Positions 52,198 through 63,100 of a DNA stretch of 64,000 nucleotides are shown piece after piece. The stretch comes from Terrihalobacillus insolitus (GTDB lineage Bacteria; Bacillota; Bacilli; Bacillales; Amphibacillaceae): the NCBI RefSeq assembly GCF_028416575.1, contig NZ_JAMQKB010000001.1:617276-681275 (forward strand), given 5' to 3'. A program made the position numbers and the translations under genes. The notes under the pieces were generated by a model, which was not told where the DNA came from, ran no database searches, and saw only the letters and a list, made by a program, of their open reading frames with translations. Positions within the stretch are counted from its first letter, which is position 1; every line of letters begins with the position of its first letter.

Positions 52198-53271
52198 TTA
52201 TAATTTGTCTTTCACTTTAACTAGCCTTTTAAAACTATTAATCAAAGGTTTCTGACCATTCATAACCACTCCTGAAAGTTCAGCAAATACTTGCACTCCC
52301 ACAACGACCACTACAATAATTATTAAAGAAGTGAGCAATGTTGCGCTATTAAATATGATCGCCATTATGCCAAAGAAAGTACTAAAAGCATAAATAATTA
52401 ATACTGCTGCCCTATGACTATAACCCATTTTCACTAATTGATAATGGATATGTTTCTTATCTGGCGTTCCAATACTTTGCTTATTAATCAGTCTCCGAGT
52501 TATTGCGAACATTGTATCGAAAATAGGTATAGCAATTACCACTATAGGGATAATAAAGCTGAACAAGGCAACATTTTTAAATAGTCCAAGCATGGATATA
52601 ATAGCAATAGAATAACCCAGAAATAATGCGCCCGTATCACCCATAAAAATTTTGGCGGGATAAAAATTGTGATACAGAAACCCTAAACAGCTTCCGACTA
52701 AAATAATCCCAAGATACACAACAATCATTCGATAATCCATAATGGCCATTATTAATATGCTTGTCAAACCTATTGCAGAAACTCCAGCTGCTAATCCATC
52801 TAACCCATCAATTAAATTGATGGCATTTGTGACTCCTACAATCCATAATATTGTAATCACAAAGCTAAAGTTGTCCAAGTAAACGGTACCTAAGAAAGGC
52901 ATCGTTAACTTATCAATGATTAGTCCAGACGATACGACGATCGAAGCTGCAATTAGTTGTCCAGTTAGTTTGTAGATCGGTTTTAATTGAAAAAAGTCAT
53001 CTAAAACACCTGTTAGAACGATAACGAAAGCACCTAATAAAATTGCAGACATATAGGCCGCTTCCGGTTGCAGAAACAAATAGCCGCTTATTGCTCCAAT
53101 AACGATCGAAAGCCCACCTAACCGTGGCATGCTTACCGTATGCGCTTTTCTATGATCAGGTTTATCCATAGCTCCAAATTTAATTGCCATTTTTCTAATG
53201 AATGGTGTAATGGAGATAGAAACAATGGCTGATATTAAAAAGGCAGTAACTAATTGAGGAATATCATACAT
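52198..53271 (-). CDS. tagO: Undecaprenyl-phosphate GlcNAc-1-phosphate transferase (TagO/WecA-like)
   Basis: 357 residues with about ten membrane helices. Family motifs are DKPDHRKAHTVSMPRLGGLS, NAINLIDGLDGLAAGVSAIG, FMGDTGALFLGYSIAIIS and the C-terminal PDKKHIHYQLVKMGYSHR His motif. It starts wall teichoic or secondary polymer synthesis by linking GlcNAc-phosphate to undecaprenyl phosphate. It is separated from the ligase-like gene by 230 bp and has its own terminator. Confidence 0.92.
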   Translation of the reverse strand: MYDIPQLVTAFLISAIVSISITPFIRKMAIKFGAMDKPDHRKAHTVSMPRLGGLSIVIGAISGYLFLQPEAAYMSAILLGAFVIVLTGVLDDFFQLKPIYKLTGQLIAASIVVSSGLIIDKLTMPFLGTVYLDNFSFVITILWIVGVTNAINLIDGLDGLAAGVSAIGLTSILIMAIMDYRMIVVYLGIILVGSCLGFLYHNFYPAKIFMGDTGALFLGYSIAIISMLGLFKNVALFSFIIPIVVIAIPIFDTMFAITRRLINKQSIGTPDKKHIHYQLVKMGYSHRAAVLIIYAFSTFFGIMAIIFNSATLLTSLIIIVVVVVGVQVFAELSGVVMNGQKPLINSFKRLVKVKDKL

Positions 53272-53465
53272 ATTGTATTACACCTACTTGCATTCAAATT
53301 AATTTAATAATACTTTATTATTCATTATCCCACAATAGGGAGAAAGTTATATAAGCCATCTTTTTCTAATTCGATGATCTTCTAAATAGACGATTCTTAT
53401 AAAGGAAAAGTTTCATTAAAACATCATTTTAGCATAAAAGTGAAACGTTGCGACTGCCTGTTGCA

Positions 53466-53496
53466 CAAAAAGTGCACAACATAGAAGTTGTACACT
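53466..53496 (-). terminator. Terminator of the O-antigen-ligase-like gene
   Basis: AGTGCACAAC (53471-53480) pairs with GTTGTACACT (53487-53496); on the minus strand TTTTTG follows. It lies 5 bp after the stop codon. Confidence 0.75.
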
Positions 53497-53501
53497 CTTT
53501 A

Positions 53502-54764
53502 TTATTTTGACTTACTTGTTCTTGTTGACCTAAATACTCTACGTTGGTTTTTGTTTTGTGATGAATTGGTTTGAGTATTTATGCTTTCTCTAGTCTCTAC
53601 AAAGTTAATTCCAATTGTCACACCTAACCACTGAAAGATTCCAATCGTAGCAAAGCTTGGCGAATTAGGGAATAGTGTTAACTCAAAATTAATATACAAA
53701 AGTAAAGCTAAAAGATAGCAAGCTGAAAATTGACCAGCGATTGTATGGAGGTTATCTTTAAGTAATCTCCAAATGTAGAATAGGATCATGCAGAATACAA
53801 ATAGACCAAACATGCCTACTTCTAAAAGAACCTGAAGGTAAACATTATGAGTGGTTAAATTAACTTCGGATATGTCCCAAGGCATAGTACCATATCCATT
53901 TCCTAAAAAAGGAGATTTAAGGATTCCCTTTTCTATTACTGGTTCCCAAATGATTTGCCTTCCCGAGAAGATCGTTTGTGTAAATATATTCACAAAAAGG
54001 TTTGATACTATTTGTGCAACAGGCCCCTTTGAAATCAAGATATAGATAATAGGAAATGTTAAGTTGACCAAAAGTATTGGTAAGAACAGTTTTTTAAACC
54101 ACTCTATTCTGAAATTTAATATGAGGTAGAAAATAACAAAAGCAAGCAGTGTTAAATAAACTGATCTAGATGATGTAGCAATAATAAGAATAAATCCAAT
54201 AGCTGATATGGCTGCAAATATAACCTTTCCTATTCCTTTTGAATATAGAGCAGCTAAACTAGTAAAAAAGATAGAGCAATATAAGATGATGCCAAGACCA
54301 TTTGGATTTGTAATATAACTTCTAAAATCGCCTGTTCTGAAATCTTGGTACACCCAATGGCGGAATACGACTAAAATAAATATGCTTAAACCAGAAGCAA
54401 GTATAATAAGTCCTTGTTTGTTCCATTTCATTCGTAAGAGTGAAAGGATGATGACAAAATAGAGGGTGAAATGGAGGATTGTCTCCAACGATCTGTCATC
54501 CTGGTATTGGATATAACTATATAAATAAATAAAAGTATACAGCGCAAACAAAGAATAGATTGCCTTAAATTTAGTGAAGTCTAAGGCCTTCCAATTATAC
54601 ATAATGATAAAAAACAAAGAAAACAAAAGATATGCTGCGTCGATACTTTTCATACCAAAGTTTTTATATTCTACGTTATTTACAAGACTAGCAATATTTA
54701 GCACCAATATTGGACTAATCATTAATATCATAATTTGATTTAACTTGATGATCTTCTCGTCCAT
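53502..54764 (-). CDS. O-antigen ligase/polymerase family membrane protein
   Basis: 420 residues with about eleven membrane helices. The large outer loop contains SGRQIIWEPVIEKGILKSPF, then LGNGYGTMP and LTTHNVYLQVLLEVGMFGLF, matching the Wzy_C/O-antigen ligase (PF04932) pattern. AGGGGAATATC precedes the ATG. It is the second such protein in the window and lies with a GT2 gene, so it probably serves another polymer than the capsule operon's Wzy (inference). Confidence 0.8.
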   Translation of the reverse strand: MDEKIIKLNQIMILMISPILVLNIASLVNNVEYKNFGMKSIDAAYLLFSLFFIIMYNWKALDFTKFKAIYSLFALYTFIYLYSYIQYQDDRSLETILHFTLYFVIILSLLRMKWNKQGLIILASGLSIFILVVFRHWVYQDFRTGDFRSYITNPNGLGIILYCSIFFTSLAALYSKGIGKVIFAAISAIGFILIIATSSRSVYLTLLAFVIFYLILNFRIEWFKKLFLPILLVNLTFPIIYILISKGPVAQIVSNLFVNIFTQTIFSGRQIIWEPVIEKGILKSPFLGNGYGTMPWDISEVNLTTHNVYLQVLLEVGMFGLFVFCMILFYIWRLLKDNLHTIAGQFSACYLLALLLYINFELTLFPNSPSFATIGIFQWLGVTIGINFVETRESINTQTNSSQNKNQRRVFRSTRTSKSK

Positions 54765-54846
54765 GATATTCCCCTTTTTTTATTCTAAGTTGTACTATTA
54801 GTATAATATAATAGAATGCATAAGTTAATGGGATTTTTATTGTCAC

Positions 54847-54888
54847 AAAAAAGATGACACATACATTTAAATAATGTTGTCATCTTTT
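54847..54888 (-). terminator. Terminator overlapping the 3' end of the GT2 gene
   Basis: AAAAAGATGACA pairs with TGTCATCTTTT; on the minus strand TTTTTTGTG follows. The arm nearest the gene lies inside its last codons. Confidence 0.75.
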
Positions 54889-55904
54889 CTTGCATTTACT
54901 TTCATGACTTCATCCATTGCTTTATGCGTAATATCGGAAAAGCTATGTTTACTTATTTCATTTTTTACACGGGATGTCTCCTGTGAATTGTCAGATAAGT
55001 ATTTTCTCACAAACGATAGTTGACCTCTTATTTTTCTTCTAACAAATTCTGCATGGTGTGCATCTTCTAACTTTGACAGTAAAGCATCCAGATAGGAAAT
55101 GACCTCAAGACGTTGTGTAATACAAAAGTCAAAGGTATGATGTTGTCTAGATATAGAACCATCCTTAACTAGACGGTAGTAGATAGCCTTTTCTTGTGTA
55201 GGTATAATCTTGACGTTTAACTTGTTAGTTGTAAACAATGCAGTAGTAAAAACAACATCTTCTCCACTTCTTAGATCTACAAATTTGTGGTTCTTCACGA
55301 TATATGTAGGCAGGCACTTACATGCATTCATCGACATGACGTGTCCAAGAGAGTTTAAATTATTATAATTTAATTCCTCCGCCTTGATTATTTGGTTGTT
55401 TACAGTATTGTCATATGAATAGTTTCCATCCTGATCTATATCGACAATTTGAGAGATTGCGACCGAGTTATGGCGAGAATACTGATACATTTTCTCTAAA
55501 TAGTTTTCAGAAATAAAGTCATCATCATCAACGAATACAGTAAATTCTCTGTTAGCTAATTCTATCCCTACGTTTCGAGCATTCGTTACACTTGCCAAAG
55601 GCTCGTACAGAACAGTGATATTATCTATATGATTCTCCTTAATGAGATTGTCTATTATTGTTTCAGTAGCGTCCTTAGCACCATTTATCACAACGATCAC
55701 TTCATAAAACATACTTGAAAGTGTTTGATTTACAATGGACTCTAAGCAATTGCTAATATACTCTTCACCTTTATATGTTGGAATAATAACGCTAATACCT
55801 GGTTTGAATGGAGTATATAAAGATGTGGAAGGAACCTGTGTATGATTAATTTTCTCTATTAAATTTTCTATTTCATTTATTCTTTCTTGATATTCACTAT
55901 TCAT
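54867..55904 (-). CDS. GT2-family glycosyltransferase
   Basis: 345 residues. ISVIIPTYKGEEYISNCLES near residue 33 opens a GT-A domain; EFTVFVDDDDFISENYLEKM carries the DxD motif near 125. A C-terminal part of about 100 residues is helical. It follows the coiled-coil gene by 2 bp and is probably translationally coupled with it. Confidence 0.9.
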   Translation of the reverse strand: MNSEYQERINEIENLIEKINHTQVPSTSLYTPFKPGISVIIPTYKGEEYISNCLESIVNQTLSSMFYEVIVVINGAKDATETIIDNLIKENHIDNITVLYEPLASVTNARNVGIELANREFTVFVDDDDFISENYLEKMYQYSRHNSVAISQIVDIDQDGNYSYDNTVNNQIIKAEELNYNNLNSLGHVMSMNACKCLPTYIVKNHKFVDLRSGEDVVFTTALFTTNKLNVKIIPTQEKAIYYRLVKDGSISRQHHTFDFCITQRLEVISYLDALLSKLEDAHHAEFVRRKIRGQLSFVRKYLSDNSQETSRVKNEISKHSFSDITHKAMDEVMKVNARKDDNII

Positions 55905-55906
55905 AT

Positions 55907-56254
55907 TTACTTCCTCTTAAAACTTAGTTTTTTTCGTAGATTCCAATATGTATAAGCTAACCTTACAATAGCGGAATTTTTTAATTTATCGTATTTCTCT
56001 TTATATACTTTATATACTTTGTTTTCTTTTTCTAATTCCTTGATCCTATTTTGTTTATCATGAAGGGTTTGAATCAACTTTTTTTCATTTTCGAAACTAC
56101 TTAACAGCTGCTCACGATAATATTTCAATTCAACAAGGAGTTTCTCTTCATTTTTAGCTTGAGATGATAACTCTACTAAAATTTTGTATTGAATAGATTC
56201 AATGGATTGTAACGAACCTTCCGTTTGCTTAGCCTCACTTTTTGTATGCGTCAT
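55907..56254 (-). CDS. Coiled-coil protein associated with a glycosyltransferase
   Basis: 115 residues from ATG 56254. Nearly the whole protein is a long coiled coil (EEKLLVELKYYREQLLSSFE, LIQTLHDKQNRIKELEKENK) ending in a basic segment, SAIVRLAYTYWNLRKKLSFK, that is often seen at the end of polysaccharide glycosyltransferases. It may be a scaffold or length-controlling partner of the GT2 enzyme 2 bp downstream. The family has no assigned function. Confidence 0.75.
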   Translation of the reverse strand: MTHTKSEAKQTEGSLQSIESIQYKILVELSSQAKNEEKLLVELKYYREQLLSSFENEKKLIQTLHDKQNRIKELEKENKVYKVYKEKYDKLKNSAIVRLAYTYWNLRKKLSFKRK

Positions 56255-56429
56255 TATTATTGACCTTCTCCTTCTCAAAAAATACTTCCAGACATTTCAC
56301 TAATTAAATGATACCATATTCCTAGTCGAAGCGACATTTAATATCGTCAAAATTCATCATTTAACTACCTTTTATACATTCTAACCAGACAATAAGACCA
56401 TTATCCTAAACGACCATAAATATAAAACA

Positions 56430-56473
56430 AAAAAACACATTAATTGCTTCATTCAAAGCAATTAATGTGTTTA
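56430..56473 (-). terminator. Terminator of the glucosaminidase gene
   Basis: A 16-bp stem (AACACATTAATTGCTT with AAGCAATTAATGTGTT) is followed by a T-run on the minus strand, 4 bp after the stop codon. Confidence 0.85.
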
Positions 56474-56476
56474 CTA

Positions 56477-59400
56477 TTACTTATAAACCGGAATATTAAA
56501 GGCTGGTGTAATCCATTCAATTTTCTGATAGGTATTATATATATTATTAACTTGTTTATATGCCCAACCGATATCAGTTGCATATTGGTGATCAGGACTT
56601 CCTTTCACCATTTGTTCAGGATCCCATCGCATTTTATATAACGTGTTCTGACCTGATTGTATATAACCCTTTCCAATAAATCCTGCTCCTCCTATAATTG
56701 CTGCGTCTACACTAAACCATTCTTCGTCATAGGCTCTCTGCGTACCACATTTAATAGCACAATTATCATTTGCACCAATACCATACATATTGTAAACCTT
56801 AGTACCATTCTTTTCTATACCCTTTGCAAGTTGAGAAGTACCTTTTGCAGTTTCTAAAAGAGCATGTGAAATTAAATAGATAGGATTGACCCCAAATTCG
56901 ATTCCCGCATCCATAAACACCTTTTCTTTTCCGTCTAAAACTCCCTGCCCAGATAATAAAGTTCTAAGGGCGGCTTCTAGAGTTACATTATCGGTGTAAG
57001 ATAAGTCTAGAAATTGAAATCGTTGTTTTTCGTCATTTACAAAATTGGCTGGATTCATATAATAGCTAACATCAGATGATGTAGGATTTCTCCATGAACC
57101 ATAATCAACACGATGCCAGTTTGAACCTTCGTCTAGAACAGTAAGAAATTCCCCTGTTTTTTCTGTACCATAGACATTGCTATTTAAGCTCATCTTTGAA
57201 AACACATTGGTAGTTTTAACTGCTTTAGCAACTCTACTACCTGTTTTCTTTGCTAAAGAGCTATGAACATATAATACTTTTGAATCGTTTTCGATACCGA
57301 TTTTGAACCAATTTGTGCTTCCAGAGAATTCATCTCCTTGAACGGAATCATCCAGAATCACAATTTGTTTACCGTATCCCACTGTAGCATATATATTCGA
57401 TTTACTATTTAAATCTGTAGAAGTTCTAAGGTTTACATCACTGGTATTTATATAACCACCATCGTAAACCTCAACTGTTGAACTACTTACATAAGCAGGT
57501 TCATTTCTATACTTATCCGTTTGTGGGGTGGATTTCATTTGAATATTAATAGCTTCATCCAAAGTTAGGTCATAATCCGTTTCGGTAATACCGTATCTGT
57601 CCGCACTATTTTTACTAATATATCCAATACGGCCACCGTAAATTACTCCCCACCAGTTACCATAATCAAATGCAATAGGGTAAATGGTACCCTCTTCTAA
57701 TTCACCAAAAGGAATAAGTTTCCCTGAACTATTGTCAAAGATCTCTGCATTTTTATTTGCTACAACTTTAATTTTGTCAGAATTTTCGTAAGCACCGTTC
57801 AAATTTCGAATGCTTGACTTAACTCCATATTCTGTATCTGACTTATTCACATATCCATAATATTCTCCAAATTGTATTCTCCACCAATTACCATAGTTGC
57901 TTACAATTGGATATGTTTGTCCCTTACGTAATTCCCCAACCTGATTTAAACTTCCTCCACGATTATCATATACAGGTAATCCGTCTTTAACAACTCTAAA
58001 GTACTTATCTCCAGGGAGAAAACTTTGTCGTACATCTTCCTTTTGTACATAACCTTCTCTTCCTGCAATCACAACTCGCCACCAGTTACCATAGTCCGCA
58101 ACTTTAGGATAAGCTTTCCCTTGCTTAAGTGTTGCAAATTGAACTAGTTTACCAGAAGAATTGTCATAAACCGGAACATCATTGATTGGTATTATTGAAC
58201 GCTCTTGTGTATTGAAGTTAGATCGAACGTTTTCTAAGCTACTTCCATTTGCACTTTCTGTATCATTTGCATAGACATAGCCTGAAATATTCCCATATTG
58301 GATTTTTTGCCAGTTCGATCCGTAACTACTAATTCGCGGGTAAACTTGTCCTTTTGTTAGTTGAGCAACTTCAACAAGTTTTCCACTACGATTATCATAG
58401 ATTGGAAGATTTTCTCTTAATACCCGGAAATACTTATCTCCAGGTACAAAATTATTTCTAACCGTATCTTTACTAACATATCCCACTCGATCGCTAAAAA
58501 TAACACGCCACCAATTGCCGTAATCACTTGCAATTGGATATGCTCTTCCTGCTTTTAATTGTCCAAACTGAACTAACTCTCCTGAACTATTATCATAAAC
58601 AGGTACATTATAATTTGGAGTAAACGTACGAGCCTGGTTGGAATAACCTGTATTTTCATTGCGCAAGTTATTACCCGATGCAATTTTTGTGTTATCTGCA
58701 TTCACATACCCATAAATATTTCCAAATTGGATTTTTTGCCAGCTCGGGCCGTAGGAACTGATACGTGGATAAACTTGACCTTTTGTTAATTCACCGACTT
58801 TAACCAAATCACCGGATCGATTGTCATAAACGGCTACATAGTCTGACGTAACTTGAAAATAGTCATCGGAAGGGCTAAAGTTAAGTTTAGCAGAATCTTT
58901 GTTCACATAACCTACACGGTCTGATAAAATGACTCTCCACCAGTTACCATAGTCACTTACAATTGGGTAGTTCTCACCCTTTTCAATCACACCAAAATCT
59001 ACTAAATCACCTGATGTGTTATCGTATACGACTGCATCCGCTAGTGCTTTGAATGTTTTCGATTGATTGCTGTAAGTTGTATTTTCATTTTTAAGTTGGC
59101 TACCATTTACAGGAGAAGTAGCTGGTGCATACACAAATCCTTCTATATTTCCATATTGGATTTTGTGCCAGTTCGGACCATAGGAACTAATTCTAGGATA
59201 TACTTGGCCCTTTTTAAGTTGACCTACTTCTACATTACTTCCAGTACTATTATCATAGACTGCTAGGTTTTCTTCATTTACCTGGAAATATTTGGAAGTA
59301 GAAGTTTTCCATGGATTTGAAACAGCTTGTGTCTCAATTATAGCCTCTTTTTCATTTACTTCTGTTGTGTCTTCTTCTTTCTTAGGTGTGCTTACTTGCT

Positions 59401-60010
59401 CCTCCTCAGTTGGTACGGAGGATTCTTCCTCTTTTTTTGCATCATTAGGAATGTCTGTTTTTTGACTATCTTCAGAAGATGTATTATTATCATCACCAGA
59501 TAGTTCAGCTGAATTTTCCTGCAAATAAAACGCGACATTACCAATATTAAAAACATTATTTCCTTGTGCATCCTGTACTACTGGATAAGTAGTAGTTTGC
59601 TGAAACGTTATTCGAGTTGCATCATCCGGCTGTTTTGCGTACAGGCCTTGATTCACATCGACGGTTACATCCATATTCTCGCCATCGTTATATTCTTGGT
59701 ATTGAGGTGTTTCTTCCGTAACTTCTACATTTATTAGATTCTCTTTGTTTAGTTCAATCTTTTCTTTCCCAAATTGAACATAAACCTTTCCTGGCGTTTC
59801 CTGCTTTTCCACCCCATATAAGTAAGTATCTGGTTGGATAACTATATTACCGTCTACCGTTATCTCTTTACTAGTTTGATATAATACTGGTTTGCTATCT
59901 ACTTGATTATCTGCAGTCTCTGCCATTACATACATTGGGGCTGGCAGAATGGAAAAAATCATCAATGCAACCATGAATAAACGAAAGCTTTTTTGTCGAA
60001 TTCTAGTCAT
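56477..60010 (-). CDS. Secreted glucosaminidase with eight SH3-like repeats
   Basis: 1177 residues. A signal peptide (LFMVALMIFSILPAPMYVMA) precedes a domain of about 130 residues, an acidic linker (SEDSQKTDIPNDAKKEEESS) and eight SH3-like repeats, about 225-830, alternating SYG-x-x-W-x-KI and DYGNWWRV types. Two bacterial SH3 (SH3_3-like) units (VNLRTSTDLNSKSNIYATVG) come next. A C-terminal LytD/Flg-type beta-N-acetylglucosaminidase ends the protein (ISHALLETAKGTSQLAKGIE, with the catalytic Glu in HALLE, and NMYGIGANDN). It probably cuts peptidoglycan glycan strands at division or growth sites. Confidence 0.92.
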   Translation of the reverse strand: MTRIRQKSFRLFMVALMIFSILPAPMYVMAETADNQVDSKPVLYQTSKEITVDGNIVIQPDTYLYGVEKQETPGKVYVQFGKEKIELNKENLINVEVTEETPQYQEYNDGENMDVTVDVNQGLYAKQPDDATRITFQQTTTYPVVQDAQGNNVFNIGNVAFYLQENSAELSGDDNNTSSEDSQKTDIPNDAKKEEESSVPTEEEQVSTPKKEEDTTEVNEKEAIIETQAVSNPWKTSTSKYFQVNEENLAVYDNSTGSNVEVGQLKKGQVYPRISSYGPNWHKIQYGNIEGFVYAPATSPVNGSQLKNENTTYSNQSKTFKALADAVVYDNTSGDLVDFGVIEKGENYPIVSDYGNWWRVILSDRVGYVNKDSAKLNFSPSDDYFQVTSDYVAVYDNRSGDLVKVGELTKGQVYPRISSYGPSWQKIQFGNIYGYVNADNTKIASGNNLRNENTGYSNQARTFTPNYNVPVYDNSSGELVQFGQLKAGRAYPIASDYGNWWRVIFSDRVGYVSKDTVRNNFVPGDKYFRVLRENLPIYDNRSGKLVEVAQLTKGQVYPRISSYGSNWQKIQYGNISGYVYANDTESANGSSLENVRSNFNTQERSIIPINDVPVYDNSSGKLVQFATLKQGKAYPKVADYGNWWRVVIAGREGYVQKEDVRQSFLPGDKYFRVVKDGLPVYDNRGGSLNQVGELRKGQTYPIVSNYGNWWRIQFGEYYGYVNKSDTEYGVKSSIRNLNGAYENSDKIKVVANKNAEIFDNSSGKLIPFGELEEGTIYPIAFDYGNWWGVIYGGRIGYISKNSADRYGITETDYDLTLDEAINIQMKSTPQTDKYRNEPAYVSSSTVEVYDGGYINTSDVNLRTSTDLNSKSNIYATVGYGKQIVILDDSVQGDEFSGSTNWFKIGIENDSKVLYVHSSLAKKTGSRVAKAVKTTNVFSKMSLNSNVYGTEKTGEFLTVLDEGSNWHRVDYGSWRNPTSSDVSYYMNPANFVNDEKQRFQFLDLSYTDNVTLEAALRTLLSGQGVLDGKEKVFMDAGIEFGVNPIYLISHALLETAKGTSQLAKGIEKNGTKVYNMYGIGANDNCAIKCGTQRAYDEEWFSVDAAIIGGAGFIGKGYIQSGQNTLYKMRWDPEQMVKGSPDHQYATDIGWAYKQVNNIYNTYQKIEWITPAFNIPVYK

Positions 60011-60088
60011 TAATAACTCCTTTCTTGTAGTAATGTTACGTATTTAAGTATATATTGTTTAACTTTGAAATTCAATCCCGATTTTTGT

Positions 60089-60120
60089 AAAAAAAAGCTA
60101 CCATAAAGGCAGCTTTTTTT
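60089..60120 (-). terminator. Terminator of the heparinase-like gene
   Basis: AAAGCTACC pairs with GGCAGCTTT around ATAAA (one mismatch); a T-run follows on the minus strand, 15 bp after the stop codon. Confidence 0.7.
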
Positions 60121-60134
60121 CATCTGAAATTCAT

Positions 60135-63100
60135 TTAATTTGGTAGTGTAATAGAGTTTTGTTTTCCATTCACTTCATATTTTATTTCTTTAGTATTACC
60201 ATTGTTAACAATTTGAATATCTTGAACCTTGTTTGCATACTTTGGACTATCGAGAGTAATTAATGTAACAAATTCTACGTCCTTACCAAATTTTTCAAAT
60301 TCGACTTGATTTATTTCGTAAAGCTCATTTGTTTTCGTTGATGCATAACCTCTTACTGGGTTAACTTTATCACTCGGATTGTAGTATCCCTTATAATTAG
60401 TAAAATTTTGTATTTCAGTTAGCTGCTCTATTGATAAATTTATATTATCACTATTCGCATAAAGGATATTTTTATTTGAATTATCTTTATTTATGCTAAA
60501 CGAAGCACCCAAATTGAAATTTTGTTTATAAGAATGAGTAGAATCCGAATTTAATTGGTCAAAAATCACTAGAGCATTAGGTCTTATATACAATACTTCT
60601 CTAGAATATTGAACACCGTCTATTAAGTTATGCTCCCCTTTAATCCATGAATAAGTATCTTTCAGTCTGTAATCGGTTATGAAAGACCCGTAATCTTTGT
60701 CCTCAATTTTGTAACTAACATCATCTACTGTAATAGTATTATGGCTTTTGCTAGATACAAAGTAATCTCTCCATATATTGTCTGTGTACATATACTTACC
60801 AGCATCGACAAATATATCTTCTCCTAATGAACTAAGAACAAATGAGAGGTCATCAGCATGTTTATGCACATATGAATGATACCCTGCTTGAAAAACGAAA
60901 TGCGTCATATCTTCATATGAACTACCACTCTTCCATTCATCCCTAAAAATCGCGATTCCTGCGTCTGTGTATACTTTATCTTTTACAGTAGGTTTCGTTC
61001 CCGCTGCACCTTTTGAAACGACATACTGCAAATTTTCATTACCATAAGAGTCATTTATCCTAGTTTGCGTAGTATCGCCTATATATGGTAGTAACAAGTT
61101 AGGTTTTGTTATATAAACTAAATAATCCTTCATATCATCAAGTTTTTGAACAGTATTTTTGCTTAGGGAGTAGTCAGTTGAACTTATCATATCCTGAATA
61201 CCACCATATAATCGTATAACATAATTATGGTAGAAAGGTGAATGTTCCAGATGAACGCCACTATCACTGACAAATGCATTAATTTGCTTCTCTAAACGAT
61301 TAAATGCAATATTCAACCAATAATTACTTTCTTTAACATTGGATAAAGTAAGAGCGGTTTGAATGATTGATCTATCTTGCATGACTCCATGGTTATGCGG
61401 AAAACGATAGGTTTCATCAGATAATTGAAAATTAACATGTTCCTTTATTGACTTTAATAATAGGTTCATAAATTCAATATCCTGATTTTCACTATCCTTT
61501 AATAGTTCGATCATATAGGTCATAACAAGCAACCGATTACTTACAGGATGATCCGCCCATGCCCAATTACTTGAAGAGTCATTATTTGGGTTATTGATTA
61601 TCCAATCTCTAGTTAATTCTTTGGCTTTATTTAAATACTTATTTTCACCTGATTCCTCGTATGCATTTAATAAATAGCTGACGGTCCTTAGTGAATGAAA
61701 GTATAACTGCCATGAATCATCCTGATAAGGATCCATTTTCCAGTCCAATGTGTCATATTTAACTGGTTCCCACAAACTCATAACATAAATATTATTATCA
61801 AGTATTAAGTCGCCAACTTCAATTGCTTTTTGTCCTGTTAGATTAGTTGGTTTCATATAGTCTTGATATTTCTTCCCAAGTAACAAGTTCACTTGATCCT
61901 TATTTAATCCTTCTTTAACATCTTCCATACTAACACCAGTTCTTACATTGTTTTTGTAAATATAAGCCTTTGTGTTTAGCATATTTAATTCGTACCAATT
62001 TCCATAATCACTAGCACTATCGATATATGTTCCTTTTTTGATTGTTCCATATTTCACTTTGTCGTTTCCTTGTTTTATATAAACTGTGGCATCCCTTGTG
62101 ACTTCTATCAAAATATCACTATTTGGATAGGAGGTTAGTAAATCCTGATCAGGCTTATTAACCAACATGGTGTTTTCCTTTAAAACATAACCAGTCTGGT
62201 TACCGACATTTATTTCCTGCCAGTTTCCATAATCCCTAGAACGAGAATATATTTGACCCTTTTCTAAATATCCGATCATTTTCAGTTCGTCATTTTCCTT
62301 GAAATAAACTGGTGTATTGTCTGCAGTCACTTTAAAAAATTTACCAAATTGGTCGTAAGGTATTTTAAGCGCTCCCTTATACACGTATCCTTTTCTACCA
62401 GATACGTCAACTTCATACCATGAACCATAAGAACGGATACTGGTAATTTGAGTATTCTGCTTCAACGTTGCAAATTCTTTTCGTTGCTTTCCTGAATAGT
62501 CGTATACAGGAGCATCAACAGCCAACTCAAATACGTTCCCATTACTATCCTCTTGATATTGGTTGTTTATACTATCCCCATTAGATGGCATTGTACCGTC
62601 TTTCCATACATATCCTTTTTCATTTCCTAGGTTGATTTCATGCCAATTACCATAGTCTCTTTCTCGAATATATTCTTGGTTTTTAATTAAATAGCCAGCT
62701 TCTACTAGGGATCCGTTCACTTTCTTGTACACAGGTAAGTTGTTTTTATTGGGCTTAAAAAACTTGTCCGAATTTAAAAAAGAAGTTTTGACCGTTTCTT
62801 TATGTACGTATCCTATCCTATTGCTAAACAGAACACGCCACCAGTTCCCGTAATCACTCACAATGGGGAATGACACATTCTTTTTAATTCTTCCAAACTC
62901 AACCAGTTTACCTGAACTATTATCATAGACTGGTATTTCTTGTGAGGTTGAAAATACACGTTTTTGAGTACTGTAACTTTTGTTTTCATTTTTAACATCT
63001 CTACTAGATGCTACTTCTGTATCAGGTGCATAAACATAGCCATATATATTCCCGAATTGGATTTTGTGCCAGTTCGGGCCATAGGCACTTATTCGTGGGT